A DNA stretch of 64,000 nt from Leptospira gomenensis (GTDB taxonomy: Bacteria; Spirochaetota; Leptospiria; Leptospirales; Leptospiraceae), in contig NZ_RQFA01000037.1 in assembly GCF_004770155.1 (NCBI RefSeq), positions 62,001 to 126,000 of the forward strand, in the 5' to 3' direction. Each line of letters opens with the position of its first letter. The first letter of the stretch is position 1. Positions 19,637-29,082 of this stretch are shown here, piece by piece. The translations under genes and the position numbers were made by a program. The notes under the pieces were generated by a model. That model was not told where the DNA came from and searched no databases. It saw nothing but the letters and a program-made list of their open reading frames with translations.

Positions 19637-20467
19637 ATGACCCAAAAAGCTTTGACTCAATCCGTTACCTTAAACAACGGAATTTCCATGCCGATTTTCG
19701 GGCTAGGTGTTTGGAAAACGAAATCCGGCAAGGAATGTATCGACGCCGTTCTCGCGGCGTTGGAAGTAGGATACAGACATATCGATACCGCGAAAATATA
19801 CGGCAACGAAGAGGACGTCGGTAAGGCGATTCGCGAAAGCGGTATTCCCAGAAACGAAATTTTTATAACGACGAAATTATGGAACGCGGACCAAGGCAAA
19901 GATAAGACCAGAAAAGCGTTGGAAGGAAGTTTAAAAAGTCTCGGAGTGGATTATGTGGACCTATATCTCATCCACTTCCCCGTCGCTTCCAAAAGAATGG
20001 ATTCATGGAAAGAACTGGAGAAAGCGTATCACGATAAACTTTCACGATCCATAGGCGTCAGTAATTATACGATCAGACATTTGCACGAACTTCTACAAGA
20101 ATCTCAAATCACGCCGGCGGTCAATCAGGTGGAATTCCATCCGTTTCTCAATCAAAAAGACCTTCTCGAGACGTGTATTAAAAACAAGATACAACTTGAG
20201 GCATATAGCCCGCTCGCTCACGGTCAAAAGACGGACGATCCTCAAATCGTTTCAATGGCAAGAAAATACGGTAAAACTTCGGCGCAGATCCTAATACGTT
20301 GGTCGATAGAACAGAACATCGTTGTCATACCCAAATCGGTAAAGAAGGAAAGAATATTAGAAAATTCGCAAGTATTTGACTTTAAGATTTCGGATGAGGA
20401 TATGAAAGTTTTATCCGCGCTCGATGAAAACTTCCGAACTTGTTGGGATCCTACCGACGTCGATTAG
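19637..20467 (+). CDS. Aldo/keto reductase
   Basis: 276 residues, the usual length for 2,5-diketo-gluconate-reductase-like AKRs, NADPH-dependent. Motifs in order: [18 protein letters not shown] (Asp and catalytic Tyr), [10 protein letters not shown] (catalytic Lys region), YLIHFP (His), [15 protein letters not shown] and [13 protein letters not shown] (cofactor phosphate binding). Substrate is unknown; such enzymes reduce aldehydes and ketones. AGGA lies before the ATG. Divergent from the membrane protein gene. Confidence 0.92.
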   Translation: MTQKALTQSVTLNNGISMPIFGLGVWKTKSGKECIDAVLAALEVGYRHIDTAKIYGNEEDVGKAIRESGIPRNEIFITTKLWNADQGKDKTRKALEGSLKSLGVDYVDLYLIHFPVASKRMDSWKELEKAYHDKLSRSIGVSNYTIRHLHELLQESQITPAVNQVEFHPFLNQKDLLETCIKNKIQLEAYSPLAHGQKTDDPQIVSMARKYGKTSAQILIRWSIEQNIVVIPKSVKKERILENSQVFDFKISDEDMKVLSALDENFRTCWDPTDVD

Positions 20468-20482
20468 GATGTTCCATTTATT

Positions 20483-21751
20483 TTACGGCGTTGAAATCAA
20501 TCCGAAGTCGCTCTGCGTTTTTTTGTGTTCCGGTTTCGCACGAAGTAAAAGACGTTTCACCAACATAGTCGCGTAAGTTCCTGCAGGAAGGCGAAATGAA
20601 AGGAGCATTTTTTTTCTCCCAGGATTCAATTCGTCCTCCTCGAGTTTTCCGGTTTCGAAATCGTCAGGAACAACTCGAAGCCTTCTGTCAAAGGCGTGCA
20701 TCCTGATTTTCGGAAACGGGGAACGATCCATACAATTCGAATCCAAATCCCAGGAACTAAGAACGGAATCAAGCATAGACATTTCATTTTTAGAATATTC
20801 TAAATTTTTAATTCCCGGATATCCGGGAACCTGTATATTTCTGTCAAGGCCGACAGCCGACAACAAAGAGTCGGGAGGAAAAAACAAAGGTCCGGTTTTC
20901 GTTTTGATAAAAACGCCCGATTCTGCTTCTTGAAAAAGAAGCCCAGATACGAATTCATTCCACAACAAGGACTGAAAGGAAGACAGTGCCATTAATAGTT
21001 CCTCTTCCGGAAAGGATTCCATCCGTTTCGCAAACGTTTCCGGAGAAATGTTTCGTTCTCTTTTTAAAGCCGAAAATATTCCCGCTTCAAGTTTAGTTCC
21101 CGAAAGTTTTTCACAAAGCGGCCAATTTCCCCATTCAGCTTGTAGCTTTTTTTTCCGGTCTCTTGCCTGTTTTTTCTCCCCCGCAAACGTTTCCGTCAAA
21201 AACAAACGGAGACAAAGTTCATACTCTTTACGAAAGTATTGAAGAATAGGAAGTCGGAACTCCGGATGAAAACGGCTGAAACGTTGCGAGTCGTAATAAT
21301 TTACGAAACCGATCCGTGATACGGTTCCAATGTTCTCCTCCAAGAGTGGGAATTCCTTCTCCTGTAGATTTCGTAGCGTTAGTCGAAATCGATTGCCAAA
21401 ATTCGCTTCGGGACTCAACGGCCTTTCGCACCTTCCTACGGTTTCCAATTTCAAAACCGAGGACAATTCTTTCGGAACTTGGAGCGGCAGTTCGCAAGAT
21501 ATAAATTGCAATGTTTCGGCATGCCTGTCTTTTTTCCCGGCATAACCGATTTGAGAAAGTTGAAGTTTGGATTCCCGCGCGATCCGCAATAGCGCGTCGA
21601 TTGTATTCCAACCTTTTTTTCGAAGTCGGAAGATCGTCCAACGTCCAGTTTTAGTGAGCCAGGTCGGATCTATGATTTCCTCGACTTGAAAATCTTCGGG
21701 GGTTTGTTTCAAGTCGTAGACCAAAAATCCGCTGTACAACCGCTCACGCAC
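20483..21751 (-). CDS. truD: tRNA pseudouridine(13) synthase TruD
   Basis: Modifies U13 in tRNA. About 422 residues. The N-terminal part has QTPEDFQVEEI and then YAGKKDRHAETLQF, which carries the catalytic Asp of the TruD family (GxKDxxA). FGNRFRLTLRN and VNYYDSQRFS follow, typical of the family. The C terminus has PAGTYATMLVKRLL, also a TruD signature. I placed the start at a GTG (21751, before RERLYSGFLVYD). The frame runs further to a TTG at 21817, but that extension contains a copy of the dispersed repeat (GTGTAGGAACTCCCC at 21761). A TTAGAATATTCTAA palindrome lies inside the gene at 20790-20803. Confidence 0.9.
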   Translation of the reverse strand: MRERLYSGFLVYDLKQTPEDFQVEEIIDPTWLTKTGRWTIFRLRKKGWNTIDALLRIARESKLQLSQIGYAGKKDRHAETLQFISCELPLQVPKELSSVLKLETVGRCERPLSPEANFGNRFRLTLRNLQEKEFPLLEENIGTVSRIGFVNYYDSQRFSRFHPEFRLPILQYFRKEYELCLRLFLTETFAGEKKQARDRKKKLQAEWGNWPLCEKLSGTKLEAGIFSALKRERNISPETFAKRMESFPEEELLMALSSFQSLLWNEFVSGLLFQEAESGVFIKTKTGPLFFPPDSLLSAVGLDRNIQVPGYPGIKNLEYSKNEMSMLDSVLSSWDLDSNCMDRSPFPKIRMHAFDRRLRVVPDDFETGKLEEDELNPGRKKMLLSFRLPAGTYATMLVKRLLLRAKPEHKKTQSDFGLISTP

Positions 21752-21837
21752 GATTCCAAGGTGTAGGAACTCCCCTAGGCAACAACCTGGAATTGAAAAA
21801 AAAATTTCCTTGACCAAAAATCAAAGTCCACTGTCTA

Positions 21838-21857
21838 ATAGTTTAAGTTTAAAGTAT
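21838..21857. promoter_or_regulatory. Operator-like palindrome upstream of the MarR gene
   Basis: ATAGTTTAAGTTTAAAGTAT differs at two positions from the perfect palindrome at 22327. It ends one base before the GTG start of the MarR gene. Probable MarR binding site for self-control. Confidence 0.6.
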
Positions 21858-21858
21858 C

Positions 21859-22308
21859 GTGGGAACTCATTACAAAGGAAATTCTCGGGAAAAAGCCGTT
21901 CTAAATACGTTTATCAAATTGAGTCGATGTTCCGACTCGATTCGACACGTGGAAGAAAAGGTTTTTACCAAATACGGACTTACGACCGGGCAATTTGGTT
22001 GTTTGGAAACCCTATTCCATATCGGACCGATGTGTCAAAAAGACATCGGGCAAAAAATTTTTTCCTGCGAAGGGAACATCACCCAAATCATCGACAATCT
22101 CGAAAAAAGAAAGCTCGTAAAACGAATTCGAAGTGAAGAAGACCGAAGATACATCATCATCCACCTAACCCCCGAAGGAATTTCCCTGATCGAAAAAGCG
22201 TTCCCGGAAATTTTGACCAACCTGGTTCACAAGTTTGATCCCCTGACGGAGAAACAACTCGGTGAGTTAGGGGAGTATTGTAAGGAAGTCGGCTTGAATG
22301 AGTTCTAA
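21859..22308 (+). CDS. MarR-family transcriptional regulator
   Basis: 149 residues with the winged-helix MarR layout: [57 protein letters not shown] (wing). Single Cys residues near the N-terminal helix (SRCSDS) might sense oxidants, as in OhrR, but this is inference. The start must be the GTG at 21859, because an in-frame TAA lies at 21850-21852 and no other start codon intervenes. This GTG is itself part of a copy of the dispersed word (GTGGGAACTC). There is no ribosome-binding site, so translation may be leaderless. A palindromic operator abuts the start and two more lie before the downstream doxX-like gene. Confidence 0.85.
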   Translation: MGTHYKGNSREKAVLNTFIKLSRCSDSIRHVEEKVFTKYGLTTGQFGCLETLFHIGPMCQKDIGQKIFSCEGNITQIIDNLEKRKLVKRIRSEEDRRYIIIHLTPEGISLIEKAFPEILTNLVHKFDPLTEKQLGELGEYCKEVGLNEF

Positions 22309-22326
22309 CTTCTTATTTAAGGATTA

Positions 22327-22346
22327 ATACTTTAAATTTAAAGTAT
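22327..22346. promoter_or_regulatory. Perfect palindromic operator for the MarR regulator
   Basis: ATACTTTAAATTTAAAGTAT is a perfect 20-base palindrome (22 bases with its flanks). It lies between the marR and doxX-like genes. Best of three related sites. Confidence 0.7.
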
Positions 22347-22425
22347 TTACGTTTGTAAACAGGTAAGAGTTCCCGCAAAAACAGTCGAATGAGTCGCAAA
22401 TCGGAAGACAATGAACGAATTCCAA

Positions 22426-22445
22426 ATACTTTAAATTTAAATCAT
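22426..22445. promoter_or_regulatory. Third operator-like site upstream of the doxX-like gene
   Basis: ATACTTTAAATTTAAATCAT matches the perfect palindrome in 17 of 20 positions. It lies 56 bases before the DoxX start codon, in the expected promoter region. A copy of the dispersed word (AGAGTTCCCGCAAAAAC) sits between the two operators at 22367. Confidence 0.55.
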
Positions 22446-22501
22446 TCAGCATCAAAGATTTGCGAATGATAACGTAGGAATCATTTTAGGAGGTAATAGA
22501 A

Positions 22502-22948
22502 ATGTTTCAAAAATTCTTCAAAACGGACTCGGATATAGGTTCTTTAATTTTGAGGGCAGTTGCAGGAATCGTAATGTTCCCCCACGGTGCGCAAAAACTT
22601 CTGGGTTGGTTCGGAGGATACGGCTTCGAAGGAACAATGGGTTATCTGGTAGGAATCGGAATTCCTACTCCGTTCGCCTTTCTTGTGATCATCGCCGAAT
22701 TTTTCGGATCGATCGGATTGATCCTTGGGTTATTCACACGACTTTCCGCATTCGGAGTCGGAAGCGTAATGATCGGCGCCACTCTGATCTCCCACACAGA
22801 ACACGGTTTTTTCATGAATTGGGCCGGCACTCAAAAAGGAGAAGGATACGAATTTCATCTTCTTCTCATGGCGATCTCCCTGGTCCTGATCGTCAAAGGA
22901 GGAGGTAAGGCTTCCCTGGATTCCATGATCGAGGAAAAATTGGAATAA
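22502..22948 (+). CDS. DoxX-family membrane protein
   Basis: 148 residues with four membrane segments and the DoxX/SURF4-like pattern [20 protein letters not shown], then [31 protein letters not shown]. Family members act in membrane redox or sulfur metabolism, but the exact role is uncertain. A strong SD (AGGAGGT) precedes the ATG. The gene is the likely target of the adjacent MarR regulator. Confidence 0.85.
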   Translation: MFQKFFKTDSDIGSLILRAVAGIVMFPHGAQKLLGWFGGYGFEGTMGYLVGIGIPTPFAFLVIIAEFFGSIGLILGLFTRLSAFGVGSVMIGATLISHTEHGFFMNWAGTQKGEGYEFHLLLMAISLVLIVKGGGKASLDSMIEEKLE

Positions 22949-22960
22949 AAGGAAACGTCT

Positions 22961-22992
22961 CCGGGCATCGCCGAACCAAGCGCGATGTCCGG
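22961..22992. terminator. Hairpin after the doxX-like gene
   Basis: CCGGGCATCGC (22961-22971) pairs with GCGATGTCCGG (22982-22992), 11 bp with one G-U and a 10-nt loop. No T-run follows directly, so it may work as a weak terminator or only protect the RNA end. TAGAATATTCTA follows at 23012. Confidence 0.45.
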
Positions 22993-23050
22993 AACTAGTA
23001 CTTTATAATTTTAGAATATTCTATTTGTCGAAAAAATAACCCGATACCGC

Positions 23051-24787
23051 CTATTTTTTTCGGTTTTTCCCCGAGGATTTTTTGGATGGACTTTTTCTTT
23101 CCGAACCGCGCAGGGGAAAATTCTGAAACAACTTTTCAACACCCCACTTTTTCTCGAATCGAAACCGAAGGATATCCCCGGATTTAGGAGGAATAAAGGA
23201 CATAGCACGTTCGGTAAGAGCGGTGATCGTAAGACTCGGATTCACCCCGAGATTCGCCGGAATCATAGATCCGTCGCAGACAAGAAGATTCCGATAGCCG
23301 AAAACCCGATTTTGCAAATCCACGACTCCGGTTTCCGGTTTCTCTCCTATATTACATCCCCCTAATATATGTGCGGTGGCCGGAATATCCAACAACGCCT
23401 CGTTGATGCTGCTTCGAGCGACACCGTCCGTAATTTTCGCAAGCCTTCTTGCAAACTCGTTTGCGATCGGAATATAAGTGGGAATTTTTTCTCCGCTTTC
23501 CTGAGTAGAAGACAAAGTCCTACGGAAAGGCCAAATCCATCTCCGTTTTCGGAGGATCTCGATGCTATTATCAACGGTCTGCATCACGAGAAGAATGATC
23601 GTACGACGAGCGAATCCGATCGGATTTAGCAAACGAACGCTACTGATCGGATGTTTTAATACTTCTATCAAAAAACGTAGCTGTCTCGGAATGATTCCTC
23701 CTCCGTCCACGATGACCCCCGCAGCCAAACCGTTCATAGCATCGGCCCCGTCCGGATAACGGACCGGTTCGATATGAGTATGTTCGTCCGGGAACACGCT
23801 CGAAGTAATGGCTACTCCGTGGGAAAGGTCTGCGCCCTTATCTTTCAGAGTGACTCCGATCAACGATTCGCTGTTGGTTCTCACCATATGACCGAGTTTA
23901 TGCGAAAGTTTCGGAAGAATCCCCTCCTCCCTCATCTTCAAAAGAACGCCTAACGTTCCCAATACTCCGGCGGAAAGTACGACACCCCTCGCCTTTAATA
24001 CACGTTTGGGAAATCCGAAAAAAGAAGTGGTGCGTTCCGTATGAATCTCATAACCGTCCGATCCATCCTCGCCTAACGGAATCAATGCGACAGCCTTGGT
24101 TTCCGCAAAAACCTCCGCACCGGCTTTTTCCGCAAAATAAAGATAATTCTTATCTAATGTATTTTTGGCGTTGTATCTGCAGCCTACCATACAACCGCCG
24201 CAGTCGTTGCAGGAATTCCTTTCCGGTCCTTCTCCGCCGAAAAATGGATCGATCCCGCTTTTTCCGAAGTGAACACCGACAGGAGTCCGTTGAAAGGTTC
24301 CCTCGATGCCGAAAGTTTGCGCCGTTTCAAGCATATAACGATCCGAATCCCAGATTCTGGGATTTTCAACGACACCTAACATTTGTTTTGCGAGTTGATA
24401 ATAGGGAAGAATCGATTTTTTTCCGCCCATCTTAGAAACGATTTCATTTTTCCAGAACGGCTCAGGAGGAACATACAACGTGTTCGCATAAACCAAACTT
24501 CCTCCGCCCACACCCGCTCCGCTCAAAACCATTACGTCGTTCAGAAAATTGATTCTCTGAATTCCGAAACAGAACAGTTTGGGAAACCATAAGAATTTTC
24601 TTAAGTTCCAATTCGTTTTCGGGAAATCGCCGCTATTCCAGCGTTTTCCGGATTCCAAAACTGCGACCTTATAACCTTTTTGCGAAAGTCGAAGCGCAGA
24701 AACGCTTCCTCCGAATCCCGAGCCGACGATAACGTAATCGAAGTCGTAAGCCGCTTCGTTCGTATGCGAAATTGTGCGTGATTTCAT
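23051..24787 (-). CDS. GMC-family FAD-dependent oxidoreductase (cholesterol-oxidase-like)
   Basis: 578 residues. The N-terminal dinucleotide-binding motif is [20 protein letters not shown] (about residues 17-36) followed by [10 protein letters not shown]. The middle has [19 protein letters not shown], close to the FAD-contacting motif of cholesterol oxidases. A cluster of five cysteines ([19 protein letters not shown]) resembles an iron-sulfur-like motif seen in this subgroup. The C terminus has [20 protein letters not shown], the GMC C-terminal signature. Substrate is unknown; sterols or long-chain alcohols are possible. Confidence 0.87.
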   Translation of the reverse strand: MKSRTISHTNEAAYDFDYVIVGSGFGGSVSALRLSQKGYKVAVLESGKRWNSGDFPKTNWNLRKFLWFPKLFCFGIQRINFLNDVMVLSGAGVGGGSLVYANTLYVPPEPFWKNEIVSKMGGKKSILPYYQLAKQMLGVVENPRIWDSDRYMLETAQTFGIEGTFQRTPVGVHFGKSGIDPFFGGEGPERNSCNDCGGCMVGCRYNAKNTLDKNYLYFAEKAGAEVFAETKAVALIPLGEDGSDGYEIHTERTTSFFGFPKRVLKARGVVLSAGVLGTLGVLLKMREEGILPKLSHKLGHMVRTNSESLIGVTLKDKGADLSHGVAITSSVFPDEHTHIEPVRYPDGADAMNGLAAGVIVDGGGIIPRQLRFLIEVLKHPISSVRLLNPIGFARRTIILLVMQTVDNSIEILRKRRWIWPFRRTLSSTQESGEKIPTYIPIANEFARRLAKITDGVARSSINEALLDIPATAHILGGCNIGEKPETGVVDLQNRVFGYRNLLVCDGSMIPANLGVNPSLTITALTERAMSFIPPKSGDILRFRFEKKWGVEKLFQNFPLRGSERKSPSKKSSGKNRKK

Positions 24788-24991
24788 TTAGGATCCTATC
24801 GAAGATTTAAGGGCTCAGAATCTACTCCTTACCGTAGATGCAAAGTCAAAATTGGGCGAATCGGGCGGGAAACGATCACTTCGGATTAAAAAACGGACGA
24901 ACCGGATCGAACGACTTAAAATCGACCCCGCTTTTTCGCGCCCTTCCCTCTTTACTCTTGCATGAATTTATACGTTTGTTAGGATTGAATC

Positions 24992-25270
24992 ATGAATTCA
25001 CAGACGTTACATTCCGAATCGGAGTTCAAATTTTACGAAATCTTTGACGGAATCGAAGCCTATCTCGTTTACGGAGAGGAAGGAGAAATCTGGGATCTAC
25101 GTTCCACATACGTTCCTTCCGAACTTAGGGGCAAAGGAATCGCCGACAGGTTGGTAAAAACGGCGATGAACAAAGCCAGATCGTTGAATAAAAAAATCAT
25201 ACCTAGCTGCTCCTACGTGGCGACATTTTTGGAACGACATCCGGAATACGCGGACATGGTAGCCGAATGA
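24992..25270 (+). CDS. GNAT-type N-acetyltransferase (YjdJ/GTLF3B-like)
   Basis: 92 residues. The short single-domain acetyltransferase pattern has LRSTYVPSELRGKGIADRLV (acetyl-CoA binding R/QxxGxG/A) and IIPSCSYVATFLERHPEY, typical of PF14542. Predicted to acetylate a small molecule or protein; substrate unknown. The start ATG follows TAGGATTGAATC. Its stop overlaps the next start by 4 bases (ATGA). Confidence 0.85.
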   Translation: MNSQTLHSESEFKFYEIFDGIEAYLVYGEEGEIWDLRSTYVPSELRGKGIADRLVKTAMNKARSLNKKIIPSCSYVATFLERHPEYADMVAE

Positions 25271-25602
25271 TCCATCACGTCGCGATCGGCTCCAAACATC
25301 TTCCTCTCCTCGGAGAATTTTATGAGCGACTTCCGGGCATTAAAAAAATCGGGGAAAATAAAAACGAGGACGGTTCGATACGGTCGATTTGGTTCCGTTC
25401 GGGTGAATCGATTTTGATGCTGGAATCCGATTCGGAAAACAGGGGACCGAAGGCGTTGATTTTTTCGGCTTCCTCCTTGACTCCGGAGACGTCCGTCTCA
25501 CTCCCCAGATTCATTCAAGAAACCGAATATACGAAATACTTTAAGGACCCGGACGGAAATCTGCTCGGATATTCATCTTATCCGGAGCCTTGGCCTTTCT
25601 GA
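25267..25602 (+). CDS. VOC-superfamily (glyoxalase-like) protein
   Basis: 111 residues with the glyoxalase/bleomycin-resistance fold. [20 protein letters not shown] opens the fold. The [14 protein letters not shown] ending carries the usual metal-side motif (DPDGN). A single module, so it probably dimerises. Translationally coupled to the GNAT gene. Its 3' end overlaps the convergent flavoprotein gene by 25 bases. Confidence 0.82.
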   Translation: MIHHVAIGSKHLPLLGEFYERLPGIKKIGENKNEDGSIRSIWFRSGESILMLESDSENRGPKALIFSASSLTPETSVSLPRFIQETEYTKYFKDPDGNLLGYSSYPEPWPF

Positions 25603-26849
25603 AGCGCGGACAATATTCCCCGAGCCGCGATAAAGGAGGTCGTCCATGCGTTCTGAAAATTGAATCCGCCGGTAACTCCGTCCACGTCCAAAACCTCTCC
25701 CGCAAAAAATAAACCGGGAACGATCCTGCTTTCCATTGTCTTAAACTGCACTTCCTTGCGATTCACACCTCCGCAGGTGACGAATTCGTCCTTAAATTCA
25801 CCTTTTCCGGAAATTCTAAACTTCGCGTTTTTCAACTCTTCGATCAGAAGATGCGAATCCTTCGAGGAGAATCCCGCCCAAGTTTTCGTAAACGCGCCCG
25901 GATCGGATTCTAAAATCCGCTCCCAATAACGTTTCGGAATTCCGAACAAAGGGGTGTTTCTGACCGTTTTAGCCGGATGAATCCGTTTTTCCGTTTCGAT
26001 CGTTTCTCGGATTTCCTCACGCGACAAAGCGGGCACGAAATCGACCTTTAAAAAAGTTGAATATTCCTTTTCGAAAAGTTCGCGCGCTCCTTTGGCCGAT
26101 AGTTTCAAAATCGCCGGTCCGCTCAATCCCCAATGTGTCACGAGCAAAGGACCTTCCTGAGCGTAACCTAAATCCGAAAGAGAGCATAACGTATTTTCGA
26201 AGGAAAGACCTGCCAGATCCTCGAGACGCGGATCCGATATTTTGAACGTGAACAAGGACGGAACCGGATCGGATATAGAATGACCGAGCGCTTTCAGCCA
26301 GCCCCACGCTTTTCTTCCGGAGCCCGTCGCAAAAAGAATTTTAGAAAATTCTAATATTTCTCCGGATTTGAGTTGGATGCGGAAATCGGAGCCTCCTTCC
26401 GGCGAAGGGATCGGAGTGACGGAATGGATTTCGGTTTCCGTTCTTAGTTTTACCCCGTTCCTTTTTGCCTCGCGGAATAAAACCTCCAGAATCGTTTCTG
26501 AGGAATCGGTAACGGGAAACATCCGTCCGTCCGCCTCGGTTTTCAGCAGAACGCCGCGTTCTTCGTACCAGCGAATCGTATCCTTGGGCCCGAACGTTTC
26601 GAAAGCCCATCGCAGCTCGCGCTCTCCTCTCGGATAATGTCTGCTCAGAGGTTCGGGGTCCAGGCAATGGTGCGTAACGTTGCATCTCCCTCCCCCCGAA
26701 ATTCTGACCTTGGAAAGAAAATTCTTTCCTTTTTCCAACAGGGTCACGGACGCGGATCCGCTCGAAGCGAGTTCGATCGCGCCGAAAAAACCGGCCGCCC
26801 CTCCTCCGATGACCGCGACTTTAGGCTTTGATTCGGCGTTTCGATCCAG
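25578..26849 (-). CDS. BaiN/HI0933-like FAD-dependent oxidoreductase, probable CTG start
   Basis: About 423 residues if started at a CTG (26849). The Rossmann motif [19 protein letters not shown] lies just after this start and is needed for FAD binding. The first standard start codon in the frame (GTG at 26747) would remove it. GGAG lies 8 bases before the CTG. An in-frame TGA is upstream, and an ATT at 26879 is the only other weak option. Other motifs are [14 protein letters not shown] (HI0933 signature), [14 protein letters not shown] and [20 protein letters not shown]. Role unknown, related to YhiN/BaiN proteins. Confidence 0.8.
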   Translation of the reverse strand: MDRNAESKPKVAVIGGGAAGFFGAIELASSGSASVTLLEKGKNFLSKVRISGGGRCNVTHHCLDPEPLSRHYPRGERELRWAFETFGPKDTIRWYEERGVLLKTEADGRMFPVTDSSETILEVLFREAKRNGVKLRTETEIHSVTPIPSPEGGSDFRIQLKSGEILEFSKILFATGSGRKAWGWLKALGHSISDPVPSLFTFKISDPRLEDLAGLSFENTLCSLSDLGYAQEGPLLVTHWGLSGPAILKLSAKGARELFEKEYSTFLKVDFVPALSREEIRETIETEKRIHPAKTVRNTPLFGIPKRYWERILESDPGAFTKTWAGFSSKDSHLLIEELKNAKFRISGKGEFKDEFVTCGGVNRKEVQFKTMESRIVPGLFFAGEVLDVDGVTGGFNFQNAWTTSFIAARGILSALQKGQGSG

Positions 26850-27035
26850 GGGTTTTGCTCCGCATTTTGAAGGATGAATTCATTTCGTTTTCAATTCCGT
26901 AGAAGGTGCGGAATTTTGCATCACGTATTTCTTTACGGGAGCTTCGATTCTACCGATCGTAAAGGAAACGATTGGACGCGGACAAAAATGAGGCGGGAAA
27001 ATCTTATTCATCCCGCCACACGTATAACTTTTCGT

Positions 27036-27464
27036 TTAAACGCTTTTGTGAGTTTCTATGTAATGATCGGCGGACAATCTCCCCGAACCGTACAAAGAAA
27101 AGTGAAACAACAGAAGAAGTATCATCGCCGCGTAAGGCAGGTTCGAACCCGGAGCCATAAAACCTTCCTTTGCGTGAATGAAAAGAACCGCTCCGATCAA
27201 AACTGGAACCTGCAACATCGCCGCAAATCGCGTAAGCAATCCGGACAATAACAAAACTCCTCCGCAGATATGAGCGATCACGATGTAATGGGCGAGTAAC
27301 GCGGACGCCATCGGTGTTTCGTTCATCTTCATCAAACGAATCAACGCGTCCGTATCCGCCAAAAATTCGAAACCTTTGTAGAGTAAAACCCCTCCCAAAT
27401 AAATCCGAAGAAAATCGACCAACCAATCCCGATGTTCCTGCAGCCAACGGTTCAAACGATCCAT
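27036..27464 (-). CDS. DoxX-family membrane protein (second copy)
   Basis: 142 residues with four membrane segments. FLRIYLGGVLLYKGFEFLAD, then HYIVIAHICGGVLLLSGLLT, place it in the DoxX superfamily. It differs clearly from the MarR-linked copy at 22502. The start ATG has GGAGGCGGACT upstream. The last residues (HYIETHKSV) are not hydrophobic. Probable redox-related membrane role. Confidence 0.82.
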   Translation of the reverse strand: MDRLNRWLQEHRDWLVDFLRIYLGGVLLYKGFEFLADTDALIRLMKMNETPMASALLAHYIVIAHICGGVLLLSGLLTRFAAMLQVPVLIGAVLFIHAKEGFMAPGSNLPYAAMILLLLFHFSLYGSGRLSADHYIETHKSV

Positions 27465-27573
27465 AGTCCGCCTCCCGATTCTTAGTTTTCCGATTTTATG
27501 ATACTTCCTTTCTTCGGCTTTTGCAAGGGGAGAATATTCGGAATTTCTAAATTATCTCCGTCCGAATCCGCTC

Positions 27574-28458
27574 TTACGATCGAATCGTCCCCATCTTTCC
27601 CGCCTGAAAATCTTCGAACGCCTGATAGATTTCCGCCTGCGTATTCATGACGAAAGGTCCGTATCGTGCCACGGGTTCTTCCACCGGTTTTCCGCCGATC
27701 AACAGGAGTTCCCATCCGTTTTGTTCGGTAGCGGGCAACGAGAATCGAACGTCGCCTTCGCTTCTTTCAAACCAGACCATATCACCTTCCCGAACCGATT
27801 GCGGTCCTTCTTCGGTATGAACCGAACCGTTTCCGGAAAAAGGAAACGCAAAGACGTTGTAGGAAGCCGGAACCGGAATCGTAACGTCCGCACCGGGAAG
27901 CAGATGCAGATGATAATACAAGATCGGAATTTTCGTTTCGATCACGGCTTTGGTTCCGAACACTTCGCCGGCGATCACCCGGAGTTTTGTCTTTCCGTCC
28001 GAGGTTTGCACTTCCGGAATGCGTTCGGAAGGAGTATCTTGGTAACGAGGAGTGCTCATCTTTTCGGAAGAAGGAAGGTTCACCCAAAGTTGAAACCCGT
28101 GCATCCGACCTCCACTTTTTTGAAACTGCTCGGAAGGAAGTTCGGAATGTACCAAACCGGAACCCGCCGTCATCCATTGAACGTCCCCCGACTTCAATTT
28201 GCCGTAATTTCCCCACGAATCCTTATGTTCCATTTCCCCGGTCAATAAATAAGTGACCGTTTCAAATCCTCTGTGAGGATGTTCGGGCGCTCCGATCGCT
28301 TTGTGCGGTTCGTATTCTACGGGTCCCATTTCGTCTAATAGCAAAAACGGATCCAGCTGAATCAGGTCTTGAACGGGAAAGGGTCTTCGAACCGGAAAAC
28401 CTCCTCCTTCCATCGTTCGAAGTGAGGGTCGGATCGTTTTTATTTTTCTTAGATTCAT
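27574..28458 (-). CDS. Pirin-family protein
   Basis: About 294 residues with two cupin halves. The N-terminal half has [20 protein letters not shown], which carries the metal-binding His residues of pirins, and [18 protein letters not shown]. The C-terminal half has the second, degenerate cupin ending in [20 protein letters not shown]. Bacterial pirins act as quercetinases or metabolic regulators; function here is not known. The ATG at 28458 with AGGAG upstream is preferred over a GTG at 28482. Confidence 0.88.
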   Translation of the reverse strand: MNLRKIKTIRPSLRTMEGGGFPVRRPFPVQDLIQLDPFLLLDEMGPVEYEPHKAIGAPEHPHRGFETVTYLLTGEMEHKDSWGNYGKLKSGDVQWMTAGSGLVHSELPSEQFQKSGGRMHGFQLWVNLPSSEKMSTPRYQDTPSERIPEVQTSDGKTKLRVIAGEVFGTKAVIETKIPILYYHLHLLPGADVTIPVPASYNVFAFPFSGNGSVHTEEGPQSVREGDMVWFERSEGDVRFSLPATEQNGWELLLIGGKPVEEPVARYGPFVMNTQAEIYQAFEDFQAGKMGTIRS

Positions 28459-28530
28459 AAATCGAGCGCTCCTATCGCTCACGAAATCACGGTGTAAAAA
28501 TTTCTCGAATCGAAAAGTACGGACTTCATC

Positions 28531-29004
28531 ATGATAACAACAACTGTAACCTTTTCAGTTTCATATTCTTTAGACGAATCTTTCCGCTTTGTGGCGGATT
28601 TTCGCAACCTGACCGTTTGGGGAGACCGGATCAAACTGGTGAATCCGCTTCCGGTACAAAACGCTCCGGAGCTTCCCCGTTTCGAATTACTCTATTCTAT
28701 CGGGCCTTTCGAACTCAAGGCGAATTATTCCGCAACCGAATGGGAAACGAATTCACGAATGATTATGGAAACCAGTAATTCGTTTATCGATCTCCGCGAT
28801 ATTTATACGTTTCGAAATTCTGATCACGGAGTGAAAATAACGTTCACCAACCATTCCAAACTCAAATTTCCGCACAGTTTTTGGGAGCGTTTTTTCCACG
28901 CGGGGATCCGCGCGAGAATCTGCAAAGAAATGAGACAACTTCAAAACTGTCTGCATAAAAACGGATCCGAAACTCCCAAACACTTTCATATAATCCGAAA
29001 TTAG
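28531..29004 (+). CDS. SRPBCC-fold protein
   Basis: 157 residues with the START/polyketide-cyclase-like pattern: [20 protein letters not shown] at the start and [18 protein letters not shown] near the end, with a long C-terminal helix ([15 protein letters not shown]). Such proteins bind hydrophobic ligands. No operon partner; divergent from the pirin gene. No strong ribosome-binding site. Confidence 0.72.
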   Translation: MITTTVTFSVSYSLDESFRFVADFRNLTVWGDRIKLVNPLPVQNAPELPRFELLYSIGPFELKANYSATEWETNSRMIMETSNSFIDLRDIYTFRNSDHGVKITFTNHSKLKFPHSFWERFFHAGIRARICKEMRQLQNCLHKNGSETPKHFHIIRN

Positions 29005-29082
29005 GTTTGGGAACTTAAATTCGTCTTGCACAAATTCCTTTTTTAATATACAGATGATAACTGTTAAAATCGGGTTTCTACA

